6,442 nucleotides of DNA from Bacteroidota bacterium (GTDB lineage: Bacteria > Bacteroidota > Bacteroidia > Bacteroidales > UBA4417), in NCBI GenBank assembly GCA_020048595.1, contig JAIFMH010000305.1, forward strand, positions 1 through 6,442, written 5' to 3'. Position 1 is the stretch's first letter. Every line of letters begins with the position of its first letter. The notes under the pieces are model-generated. The model searched no databases. It was not told the origin of the DNA and saw nothing but the letters and a program-made list of their open reading frames with translations. The translations under genes were made by a program, and so were the position numbers. Shown one piece after another: positions 1-6,385 of this stretch.

Positions 1-221
1 GTTTTGTTAACCATTTCGGATATATCAGCTCCTGCTACAAATGCTTTCCCGGTACCGGTTATCACAACAGCCGTTAATGTGGGATCAGCTGCCTTATTAG
101 CTATCAGATAATCCATTTCATCAAAAAATGCGGTGTTGAGAGCATTCATGCTTTCGGGTCTGCTGATAGTTACCAGCAACATACTTCCGCGACGTTCGGG
201 CTGTAGGATTTTATATTCCAT
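1..221 (-). CDS. Enoyl-CoA hydratase/isomerase (crotonase) family protein, N-terminal part
   Basis: Partial gene, read by translating the minus strand from ATG at 219-221. 73 codons are visible and the frame is open to the window edge. The family's usual length is about 260 residues, so roughly the first quarter is present. The fold's opening signature is clear: a short beta strand, then ISRPESMNALN at residues 19-29, the usual 'RPexxNAln' segment. AVVITGTGKAFVAGADISEM at 51-70 follows, containing the AGAD motif whose backbone helps form the oxyanion hole that holds the acyl-CoA thioester. Crotonases hydrate, isomerise or otherwise act on acyl-CoA esters in the cytoplasm. The catalytic glutamates that would separate a hydratase from other members lie outside the window, so the exact reaction is open. 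It starts 132 bases after the tsaB stop and has its own promoter match, so it is probably transcribed separately. Family assignment is firm; substrate is not known. Confidence 0.9.
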   Translation of the reverse strand, partial: MEYKILQPERRGSMLLVTISRPESMNALNTAFFDEMDYLIANKAADPTLTAVVITGTGKAFVAGADISEMVNK

Positions 222-268
222 AGATTATGGTGTAAGAAATAAAGCGGGTCATACACATGAACCAGAAA

Positions 269-300
269 CAAATATAAATATATTTAGATATAAGAAACAA
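269..300 (-). promoter_or_regulatory. Putative Bacteroidota-type promoter for the crotonase gene
   Basis: On the minus strand TATATTTG (276 to 269) matches the Bacteroidota -7 consensus TAnnTTTG exactly. A TTG (300 to 298) lies 21 bases upstream, near the distance expected for the -33 element. The surrounding bases are very AT-rich. This would give a leader of about 40 bases before the ATG at 221. No transcript data are available, so this is a sequence match only. Confidence 0.5.
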
Positions 301-353
301 TCAGCCTATAAAAAAGTTGACAGTTTTCCCTGGATATCAGAATTTTGCATTTC

Positions 354-1061
354 TTAATAAAGCCCCTTTACACGTGGCTTTCCGGCTATAAAATCTTTAA
401 GGTAAAATGGCTCACAGTAAGCAACATCAGCAAAATTATGATTCTCAAATTCCTTTTCTGCCAACATACAAATAGCTTTGGCAGATAATGAAATGTCGTC
501 TAAAAAAGTAGTGTTTGCTTTGGATTCTAAAAGTGATAAGCACTTGGAAGCTCCATCTCCAAAATAGATGATTTCTTTCCCGGAAAAAGCCATGAATGAC
601 TCTTCAGTCACAATATGGGCATTAACGGGTTCAATATAATTTAAATTCTGATCAAACACGGCAGTGTATACTTCCATCCGACGGGCGTCGAGCATAGGTA
701 CAAGCAGAATGTCTTCCATGTTTTTATTCTCTTGCTTACAATTCTGTAATGCCTGCCAGGCTAATGATTTCAATGTATCTACGGCAATGAATGGTTTATC
801 AAGTGCATAGCATAAGCCTTTTGCGGATGACACTCCTATCCGCAGGCCTGTATATGAACCGGGACCCATACTTACAGCGATGGCATCCATTTGCTGATAT
901 GTTAATCCGGCTTCGGCAAAAATATCCGCAATATAGGTTGTCAGAGCAGCGGAATGATCTCTTGAACCCACAGATTCACGGATTGCAAGCAGCTTTCCAT
1001 CCCTTACCAATGCCACGGAACAGACAGACGTTGCTGTTTCAATACCCAAAATTATTGCCAT
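354..1061 (-). CDS. tsaB: tRNA threonylcarbamoyladenosine biosynthesis protein TsaB
   Basis: 235 residues, the normal length for TsaB (YeaZ), with both ends intact. TsaB is an ASKHA-fold protein that pairs with TsaD (and TsaE) in the cytoplasm to transfer the threonylcarbamoyl group to A37 of tRNAs reading ANN codons (t6A). Family features visible here: the N-terminal LGIETAT strand-turn at residues 5-11; the helix after RDHSAAL (34-40); the GPGSYTGLRIG loop at 66-76, the most conserved TsaB signature; MLDARRMEVY at 123-132; and the late EPFYLKDF at 217-224. TsaB has lost the metal-binding histidines of TsaD and acts as a dimerisation and scaffold partner, which fits the short length. The ATG at 1059-1061 gives the LGIETAT motif its usual distance from the N terminus. 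The adaptor terminator upstream and a weak promoter match suggest separate transcription. No damage is seen. Very secure. Confidence 0.97.
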   Translation of the reverse strand: MAIILGIETATSVCSVALVRDGKLLAIRESVGSRDHSAALTTYIADIFAEAGLTYQQMDAIAVSMGPGSYTGLRIGVSSAKGLCYALDKPFIAVDTLKSLAWQALQNCKQENKNMEDILLVPMLDARRMEVYTAVFDQNLNYIEPVNAHIVTEESFMAFSGKEIIYFGDGASKCLSLLESKANTTFLDDISLSAKAICMLAEKEFENHNFADVAYCEPFYLKDFIAGKPRVKGLY

Positions 1062-1077
1062 GCGTTTATTTGTATTG

Positions 1078-1111
1078 CTAAATTAGAAATTCGCGCTCGT
1101 GTAATCACAAA
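1078..1111 (-). promoter_or_regulatory. Possible tsaB promoter
   Basis: On the minus strand TAATTTAG (1085 to 1078) differs from the -7 consensus TAnnTTTG at one position. TTTG (1111 to 1108) lies 22 bases upstream as a candidate -33 element. It would give a very short leader, about 10 bases before the ATG at 1061. The spacing is slightly long and one consensus base is wrong, so the call is tentative; its support is mainly that tsaB needs a start site downstream of the terminator at 1321-1352. Confidence 0.3.
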
Positions 1112-1157
1112 TGAAATTGAATTCCGGTAAAAAAATTCCAAATCATTTTCTTGCAAA

Positions 1158-1310
1158 TTTAACCCGAATTACGCATTAGCGTAATCGATTAAACAAATCT
1201 AATGCTTTTTAATAGTAGAATATTGAAAACCAAAGATTTGTTATATCGGGGTTAATCCAACTAACGCAAGTAGTTCGACTTCGTCTCCTATTGCGTAATT
1301 TGGGTTTAAA
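1158..1310. repeat. Nested inverted-repeat element in the tsaB-adaptor intergenic region
   Basis: This non-coding stretch of about 150 bases holds several interlocking inverted repeats. The outer arms are 1158-1175 (TTTAACCCGAATTACGCA) and 1292-1310 (TGCGTAATTTGGGTTTAAA). They pair over about 18 bases with one G-T pair and one extra base. Inner arms at 1186-1200 (CGATTAAACAAATCT) and 1234-1248 (AGATTTGTTATATCG) match at 13 of 15 positions. The left outer arm also takes part in a perfect local palindrome, ATTACGC-ATTA-GCGTAAT (1168-1185). The right outer arm can instead pair locally with ACGCAAGTAG at 1264-1273. The heptamer GCGTAAT or its complement occurs three times. No open frame of note lies here. 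It could be a small miniature inverted-repeat or REP-like element, a structured RNA, or chance in AT-rich DNA. Confidence 0.5.
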
Positions 1311-1320
1311 CTGTTGTAGC

Positions 1321-1352
1321 AAAAGAAAGGCCCGTTTCCGGGCCTTTCTTTT
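1321..1352 (-). terminator. Rho-independent terminator of the efflux adaptor gene
   Basis: A perfect 14-bp inverted repeat, AAAAGAAAGGCCCG (1321-1334) and CGGGCCTTTCTTTT (1339-1352), flanks a 4-base loop. Read on the minus strand the loop is GAAA closed by G-C, a stable GNRA tetraloop, with a GC-rich core and the U-rich tract forming the 3' arm. It begins 17 bases beyond the stop codon of the adaptor gene. Because the stem is flanked by A and T runs, it could also stop transcription from the other direction, but no plus-strand gene ends here. Confidence 0.9.
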
Positions 1353-1369
1353 GAAAACAATTGTTTTAA

Positions 1370-2734
1370 TTATTTTGCTTCATCTGTATACAAATCCTTG
1401 GCCTCAACTTTCTTCACCTTATCACCCTCTTTCAGTTTCTTGGATACTGCACGATAAGGAGCTGTAATAACCTCCTGGCCTTCTTTTAGTCCATCAATGA
1501 TCTGGATATATGTATTATCCTGGATTCCGGTTTTTACTTTCACCATTTTTGCAACTCCATTATCATACAGGAAAACATATTCCTGAACAACTTCCATTTT
1601 CTTTTTGGTGTTGTTATCATTTTGTTCTGCCTGTGGTTTTTCTTCCATTTTAGGAGCTGCTTTGGTAGTATCAGCCCTGGTGGTTACAGCCTGAATTGGC
1701 AGTGTAAGAACATTTGCAACACTTTCGGTACGGATATCAACGGTTGCTGACATGCCTGGTCGGAAAGGAGAATCGTTGGGCTTATCAGCAGCAATTAAAT
1801 CTTTATATGAATCAGGAAGAATACGGATTTTCACTTCGAAGTTTGTAACCTGGTCGGCGCTAACACCTACGGTATTAGCCGAAGTGCTTATTTCGGTAAC
1901 AATACCTTTAAATTTGCGGTTCTGGTAGGCATCCACTTCAACAAAAGCAGTATCGTTGAGCGTAACGCGTACAATGTCGTTTTCATTAACACTTACATTT
2001 ACTTCCATTGTCTGCAGGTTTGCTATCCGTAATATTTCAGTACCCGATCCAAATTGTGAAGCGCCTGCAACACGTTCGCCTTTTTCGAGGTTAAGTTTCG
2101 AAATAGTTCCTCCTACCGGAGCAAATATGGATGTTTTAGAAAGATTTTCCTTTGATTCCTTTACACCTGCTTCAGCACTTTTTACATTAAATGCTGCAGC
2201 TTTTACACTTTCTTCAGCAGCTTCTACTTCAGCAACGGCAACTTCGTAATTTGCTGTTGATGTTTCATACTCAGCATCGGAAATTGTTTTTTGCGCATGC
2301 AGTTTTTCATTACGGTCGTATGAACTCTTTGCATTTATAAACTGAGATTTTACCTGCGCTAAACGAGCCTTGGCGTTAGCCAGGTTTGCCTGCGATGTGT
2401 TAAGAGCAGCAATAGTACGATCGTAATTCGACAAGTAGATTTCAGGATTTATTTTTGCCAGTAATTGGCCTGCTTTTATCTGATCGCCTTCTTTTACATA
2501 CAGTTCAATTACTTCGCCTGATACATCCGGCGATAGTTTTACCTCGAATTCAGGCGCAATTTTACCGTTAGCCGAAACAACCTCGACAATAGTACGCTTA
2601 GTAACTTTTTCAGTAGCAACTTTTGTTTCCTCGGGTTTACCGATCAGCCCTTTTTTCTTGGCAATAACGCCAGCTATGAGAGCTACAACAACAAAAATAA
2701 TAAGTATCCAGATAATTCTTTTCTTAGTAAACAT
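1370..2734 (-). CDS. Efflux periplasmic adaptor (HlyD/MacA-type membrane fusion protein)
   Basis: 454 residues, complete. Such adaptors sit in the inner membrane and bridge an inner-membrane transporter to a TolC-type outer-membrane channel for drug or metabolite export. Order of parts: one N-terminal membrane anchor (about 7-24, after KKR); first lipoyl half (about 63-96, with PDVSGEVIELYVKEGDQIKAG); a long alanine- and glutamate-rich alpha-helical hairpin (about 99-200), which contacts the TolC tip; second lipoyl half (about 202-222, APVGGTISKLNLEKGERV); a beta-barrel (about 240-335, ending FRPGMSATVDI); and a membrane-proximal domain to about 443. A charged insertion (about 353-383, rich in K, E, Q, N) splits the last domain. 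The long hairpin and the membrane anchor resemble MacA, which works with an ABC transporter, more than lipid-anchored RND adaptors; the partner is not in the window. It lies 64 bases after the tolC-like gene, is probably co-transcribed with it, and is followed by a strong terminator. Confidence 0.93.
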   Translation of the reverse strand: MFTKKRIIWILIIFVVVALIAGVIAKKKGLIGKPEETKVATEKVTKRTIVEVVSANGKIAPEFEVKLSPDVSGEVIELYVKEGDQIKAGQLLAKINPEIYLSNYDRTIAALNTSQANLANAKARLAQVKSQFINAKSSYDRNEKLHAQKTISDAEYETSTANYEVAVAEVEAAEESVKAAAFNVKSAEAGVKESKENLSKTSIFAPVGGTISKLNLEKGERVAGASQFGSGTEILRIANLQTMEVNVSVNENDIVRVTLNDTAFVEVDAYQNRKFKGIVTEISTSANTVGVSADQVTNFEVKIRILPDSYKDLIAADKPNDSPFRPGMSATVDIRTESVANVLTLPIQAVTTRADTTKAAPKMEEKPQAEQNDNNTKKKMEVVQEYVFLYDNGVAKMVKVKTGIQDNTYIQIIDGLKEGQEVITAPYRAVSKKLKEGDKVKKVEAKDLYTDEAK

Positions 2735-2798
2735 TGTTGATTGATTAGGTTTATGGTTTGTTTGTTTAGCTTGTCTAAATAATAAAATAAGGAATTCT

Positions 2799-3410
2799 CT
2801 ATTTCCTTGTGAGAGTTATCGGGTTACCCATATAGAAATCAAGAACTGTGCTCTTGAAAATAAATTCATATTTGGCACGAATCTGGTCGGATTCTGCTTT
2901 TTCAAGGTCCTTTTTTGAATTGTTATAATCCACTGAATTCATTGACCCTACACTGAATTTTTGCTCAGCGTACCGGAAGGACTCACGTGCAGCATTTACT
3001 CCGGTGATTGATGCCTCATAATTATTGAGTGCGGCTTTAGCATCAGCATATGCCTGTTGAATGGTTTTGCGAAGTTCCAGTTTGCTAAGCTCGAGGTTAT
3101 ATTTCGAGTTCTCAACATTTATTTTTGACCGGCTGATGTTAGTGCGGGTTGACCATCCATTGAATATAGGAACATTGAGATTGAGTGATATTGACTTATT
3201 AAAGTTATCGTTAAACTGATCGTTAAATGGCTTGGTTTCATATTCTGCTGTACCGGCAAAATTCCAGACCAATTGCTCAGGCTGACCATTAATTCCCGGG
3301 ATAAATGCTGCAGGCTGTGTTGTGGTAACATCAGGAACGTAGGGAGTATAGCTTTTCATAACCTGGGCTGCACCTGAATATCCTGAACCTATTGATCCCT
3401 GCAAAACCTT
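2799..3410 (-). CDS. C-terminal fragment of the broken TolC-like protein
   Basis: About 200 residues in a second frame. The only near start is TTG at 3404-3402, with no ribosome-binding signal and no secretion signal, so it is unlikely to be translated on its own as a working protein. It carries the rest of OEP repeat 2: the beta-hairpin region (GSIGSGYSG at the start through LNLNVPIFNGWSTRTNI), the two long helices (KINVENSKYNLELSKLEL onward, then ARESFRYAEQKFSVGSMNSVDY) and the usual family ending VLDFYMGNPITL. The C terminus is intact and stops 64 bases before the adaptor start. No further frame damage is visible in this half, which points to a single recent event or a sequence error at the junction. 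Confidence 0.75.
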   Translation of the reverse strand, partial: KVLQGSIGSGYSGAAQVMKSYTPYVPDVTTTQPAAFIPGINGQPEQLVWNFAGTAEYETKPFNDQFNDNFNKSISLNLNVPIFNGWSTRTNISRSKINVENSKYNLELSKLELRKTIQQAYADAKAALNNYEASITGVNAARESFRYAEQKFSVGSMNSVDYNNSKKDLEKAESDQIRAKYEFIFKSTVLDFYMGNPITLTRK

Positions 3411-4180
3411 TTAATGGCCGGTTGTGTTTCGAGTGCAAAACCATAGATTTGTTCAGCTGTCAGAGCCAGTTCGGGCTGAGGTCCCAGTTCAAGGTCAGGG
3501 GATTCAATCTCAAAACCTTCGGCTGTTGGTAAATCTAACATCTGAACAAGTGTAAGGTAGGATATGTCCAGATTATTTCGTGCGCTGACAACTTGAGAGT
3601 TTTCCAGTGCACGCTGCGCTTCAAGGGTGTAAAAGTCGCCTTGTGCCAGTGCTCCTGCATCAACAAGCTTTTTAAGCCTTTCCGACTGCAATTCAGTAGC
3701 ATTCAACTGGTTTTCAGCAGTTTTCACTAATTCCTTGTAAAAAAGTATCTGTAGATATCCTGATGCAATGAGCAGCGTTACGTCATCCATGAATTTATCC
3801 TTGTCGTATTCGGATACTTCCAGGTCAACTTTACGTTGTTTAACCTGGTTTAATTTCTGGAAACCTTCGAAGAGCGTAACGCTCGAACCCAGATAAAAGT
3901 TATCCGTCTGAACCCTGTCGGTAGCAAATTCATTGGTATAACGGTCAACCGTCTGACCAAAATTATACCCATGGGCGGCACCTGCATTTAATGAAGGCAG
4001 CATACTCAATTTATCCTGCTGTAATAAAGCCTGCTGGTTTTTTACCTGCAAAAGCTGTTGTTTTATCTGGATGTTATTGCTTAACGCATATTCAACGCAT
4101 TTCTCAATTGTCCATACTTCCTGTGCTTTGAGAGAATTCACCAGCACAAGGCAACAAATTATTAAAAAATATTTTCTCAT
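3389..4180 (-). CDS. N-terminal fragment of the broken TolC-like protein
   Basis: 263 residues as read, of which about 257 belong to the family. A clear secretion signal (MRKYFLIICCLVLVNSLKA, probable cut before Gln20) directs it to the periplasm and outer membrane. Residues 23-40 (WTIEKCVEYALSNNIQIK) are the usual first helix of OEP repeat 1. The first outer-membrane beta-hairpin region lies near 66-105 (GYNFGQ to SVTLFEGF). A long pair of helices (about 107-215) follows, ending in the LVQMLDLP turn. A linker leads to helix one of repeat 2 (TAEQIYGFALETQPAIK, 241-257). The last six residues come from the wrong frame. The ATG at 4178-4180 places the signal peptide well. Alone this half would be secreted but could not form the trimeric channel. 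Confidence 0.8.
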   Translation of the reverse strand: MRKYFLIICCLVLVNSLKAQEVWTIEKCVEYALSNNIQIKQQLLQVKNQQALLQQDKLSMLPSLNAGAAHGYNFGQTVDRYTNEFATDRVQTDNFYLGSSVTLFEGFQKLNQVKQRKVDLEVSEYDKDKFMDDVTLLIASGYLQILFYKELVKTAENQLNATELQSERLKKLVDAGALAQGDFYTLEAQRALENSQVVSARNNLDISYLTLVQMLDLPTAEGFEIESPDLELGPQPELALTAEQIYGFALETQPAIKRFCRDQ

Positions 4181-4238
4181 GGAAAACAGGTTATAGTTCT
4201 TAATTTTAGTTAGCGTGAATGTTATTGGATTAATTTTA

Positions 4239-4246
4239 CAAAGTTA
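4239..4246 (-). promoter_or_regulatory. -7 box of the efflux gene promoter
   Basis: On the minus strand TAACTTTG (4246 to 4239) matches the Bacteroidota -7 consensus TAnnTTTG exactly, 58 bases before the tolC-like ATG. The best TTG upstream is 25 bases away, longer than usual, so the -33 element is uncertain. Two small palindromes (GTTA-TTG-TAAC at 4243-4253 and ATTGT-A-ACAAT at 4246-4256) overlap or adjoin the box and could be a regulator site, though they are short enough to arise by chance. I found no convincing plus-strand promoter for the peptidase in this 87-base gap. Confidence 0.4.
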
Positions 4247-4267
4247 TTGTAACAATTATATAAATAG

Positions 4268-6385
4268 ATGTCAAAAACATATTTAATTACATTTTTAACA
4301 TTTTTTTTTCAATTAAACAATATAAACACCGTTTTTGCTCAATTTTCTCAAAAAGAAATTCAGCAAACGGTATTATACAGTGATACTCTTGATGCAATTC
4401 ACTACGGAATTCATTTAACAGACATCAGTCTGACGAATAAAACAATAGAAGGTTACACTCGAGTAATACTTGTTTCCAAAACTAACCAACTCTCATCTCT
4501 TAAACTCGAACTTGCAAACCTTATTGTTGATTCTGTTTTTATTGGACTTATCAAAACACAGAAATTCACTCGTTCGGCAAATCAATTATGCATTTCACTG
4601 GATATTCCAATAAATAAAGGGGATACCATAAATACTACAGTTTACTATCATGGCCATCCGTTTGTAGATCCGAGCGGCTGGGGAGGATTTCACTTTTCGG
4701 GAGAATATGCGCTTAACCTGGGCGTTGGTTTTGACGCAATACCCCACAACCTGGGAAAAGCATGGTTTCCATGTATTGATGATTTCCACGACAGGGCATT
4801 ATATGATGTCTTTCTCACCGTTCCGAATGATAAGAAAGCAATAAGTGGCGGCTCACTGATCGGAGTTCAGGATAATGGTAATAACACTTACACCTGGCTC
4901 TGGAAGACAAAATATACGCTTCCAACCTATCTCATTTCAGTCACCACAGGCAGATACGAACTAATATCAGATTCCTACAACGGGCTTCAGGAACAAATTC
5001 CGATAACGTATTACTGCCGACCTGCGGATACGGCAAAAACAGCAGGTACTTTTAGTAACATGAAAAAAATACTCCGGGTGTTTGAGGATCATTTAGGCCC
5101 CTACCCTTTTGAGCGGGTTGGAAATACAGGAACTCCCGGTGGCCTGGGGGCCATGGAACATGCCTCAAATGTAAGCTATCCTTTTTCCGGCTGGACAGGC
5201 AGCACTTATAATGAATGGTGGTATGCTCATGAACTTTCGCATATGTGGTTTGGCAATAAGGTTACGTGCGCTTCAGCTGAAGATATGTGGCTCAACGAAG
5301 GATGGGCTGTATGGTGCGAATCGTTATACCGCGAAGGAATTTATGGGAAACATGCCTATACGGATAACATGCGATTGAAATTAAAAGATGTGTTGCAATC
5401 GGCTCATGTGAATGACGGAGGTTATTATGCCTTGTATGGGATTCCACAAACAATAACTTACGGCACTACGGTATATCAAAAAGGCGGACAGGTTGCACAT
5501 ACCTTACGCGGATACTTGGGTGACAGCCTATTTTTTGGAGGAATTAAAGCGTACCTGCAAAAATACGCATACAATTATGCTTCCACTTTTGATTTCCGGG
5601 ATTTTCTATCAGCATATAGCGGAATTGATTTGAAACCTTTTTTCGATGCCTGGGTTTTTGCTCCGGGATTTCCTCATTTCTCAATTGATTCAAGTGTAAC
5701 TGTAAAGGCAGGAAACAGCTACAATGTTACCGTTTATGTGAGACAGAGGCTCCAGGGCCGATCGCAATATGCAACTTCCAATCGCCTGGAGATTTCATTT
5801 ATGGATAAGAACTGGCAAAAAATAACTGATACAATTGTGTTTTCGGGCATCACAGGACAAAAAACGTTTCACCTTCCATTCGCTCCCGTGCAGGTGATGG
5901 CTGACCTGGATGAAAAAATTTCGGATGCCACAACGGACGTCGCTAAAACAATAAAAAGCCCAGGAGAATCAGAATATCCGCAAACATTCTTTAAACTCCT
6001 AGTGGAACAAATCCATGATTCGGCATTAGTACGTATCACACACAACTGGGTTGCACCTGACAAAGTGATTGCATCTGAAACCGGACTTCGTATTTCCGAT
6101 TCACGGTACTGGACAGTAGAAGGTATATTTCCAGCCGGATTTAAGGCTAAAGGCGTATTTGCCTATAAAGCAGTTGTTAGCCTCGATAAAACATTACTTA
6201 CAAATGCCAACGACCATTTGGTAATTTTATTCAGACCTGGAGCCGGGCATCCCTGGAAAGAGACCACTTTTTCACAGAAAGGTTCATGGAATGAAGGTAC
6301 TATAACCGTTGATAATTTACAAAAGGGAGAATATGCTTTAGGTGTTCGGGATTCAGTATCTATTGACAAATCAAAACATGAATAG
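4268..6385 (+). CDS. Secreted M1-family zinc metallopeptidase (aminopeptidase N-like)
   Basis: 705 residues, complete. M1 enzymes remove N-terminal residues from peptides using one zinc ion. A signal peptide (1-24, TVFA then Gln25) sends it out of the cytoplasm. The N-terminal beta-domain (about 40-235) is followed by the catalytic thermolysin-like domain (about 240-470). That domain has GAMEH (294-298, the exopeptidase motif, usually GxMEN); the zinc site HELSH (321-325) with Glu344 in WLNEG, an HExxH-x18-E pattern with Glu322 as general base; and Y398 and Y403 in YGTTVYQKG, which align with Tyr378 and Tyr383 of leukotriene A4 hydrolase, the latter being the transition-state tyrosine. All key residues are present, so it should be active. 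A beta-rich region (about 470-560) and a C-terminal region (about 570-692) that I cannot assign follow. No type IX secretion C-terminal signal is evident. The ATG is directly preceded by an in-frame TAG, so the start cannot lie further upstream. Divergent from the efflux genes; substrate unknown. Confidence 0.95.
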   Translation: MSKTYLITFLTFFFQLNNINTVFAQFSQKEIQQTVLYSDTLDAIHYGIHLTDISLTNKTIEGYTRVILVSKTNQLSSLKLELANLIVDSVFIGLIKTQKFTRSANQLCISLDIPINKGDTINTTVYYHGHPFVDPSGWGGFHFSGEYALNLGVGFDAIPHNLGKAWFPCIDDFHDRALYDVFLTVPNDKKAISGGSLIGVQDNGNNTYTWLWKTKYTLPTYLISVTTGRYELISDSYNGLQEQIPITYYCRPADTAKTAGTFSNMKKILRVFEDHLGPYPFERVGNTGTPGGLGAMEHASNVSYPFSGWTGSTYNEWWYAHELSHMWFGNKVTCASAEDMWLNEGWAVWCESLYREGIYGKHAYTDNMRLKLKDVLQSAHVNDGGYYALYGIPQTITYGTTVYQKGGQVAHTLRGYLGDSLFFGGIKAYLQKYAYNYASTFDFRDFLSAYSGIDLKPFFDAWVFAPGFPHFSIDSSVTVKAGNSYNVTVYVRQRLQGRSQYATSNRLEISFMDKNWQKITDTIVFSGITGQKTFHLPFAPVQVMADLDEKISDATTDVAKTIKSPGESEYPQTFFKLLVEQIHDSALVRITHNWVAPDKVIASETGLRISDSRYWTVEGIFPAGFKAKGVFAYKAVVSLDKTLLTNANDHLVILFRPGAGHPWKETTFSQKGSWNEGTITVDNLQKGEYALGVRDSVSIDKSKHE

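Larger units (their letters stand above)
2799..4180 (-). pseudogene. TolC-family outer-membrane efflux protein gene, broken by a frame change
   Basis: Two adjacent minus-strand frames (3389-4180 and 2799-3410) together make one TolC-type outer-membrane factor: signal peptide, first OEP repeat, second OEP repeat, normal C terminus. The frame changes between AAA (Lys257, 3412-3410) and the TTG at 3404. The first frame runs only RFCRDQ past the break before TAG at 3391-3389; the second is closed upstream by TAA at 3413-3411. In the first repeat 25 residues separate the IK of NIQIK (39-40) from AGAAHGYNFG (66-75). In the second, AIK (255-257) is followed almost directly by QGSIGSGYSG, so about 22-25 codons seem lost, with a net loss of 1 modulo 3 bases. 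As written, no full-length channel can be made. A natural deletion or an assembly error are both possible. Upstream of the adaptor gene, same strand, probably the same transcript. Confidence 0.85.

Noticed and set aside
133..357. Plus-strand 74-codon open frame across the crotonase start and its upstream region
   Set aside because: It overlaps the clearly crotonase-coding minus strand and that gene's promoter, and its protein has no recognisable features.
791..1081. Plus-strand 96-codon open frame inside tsaB
   Set aside because: It lies antisense to strongly conserved tsaB motifs and is best explained as a shadow frame.
1956..2249. Plus-strand 97-codon open frame inside the adaptor gene
   Set aside because: Its Ser/Ala/Thr-rich product is the antisense reading of the Ala/Glu-rich coiled coil.
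2755..2766. Short GTTT tandem repeat before the adaptor start
   Set aside because: Only three units in AT-rich leader sequence; Bacteroidota leaders are often A-rich on the coding strand.
2789..2808. Small hairpin AAGGAA/TTCCTT spanning the tolC-like stop codon
   Set aside because: The stem is only 6 bp, AT-rich and has no U tract beyond it, so it is not a credible terminator. The adaptor is more likely co-transcribed.
3389..3413. Programmed ribosomal frameshift joining the two tolC-like frames
   Set aside because: The sequence ATT AAA AGG TTT TGC has no good slippery heptamer for the needed -1 step: Lys-tRNA would have to re-pair on TAA. A slip would also not restore the missing helix.
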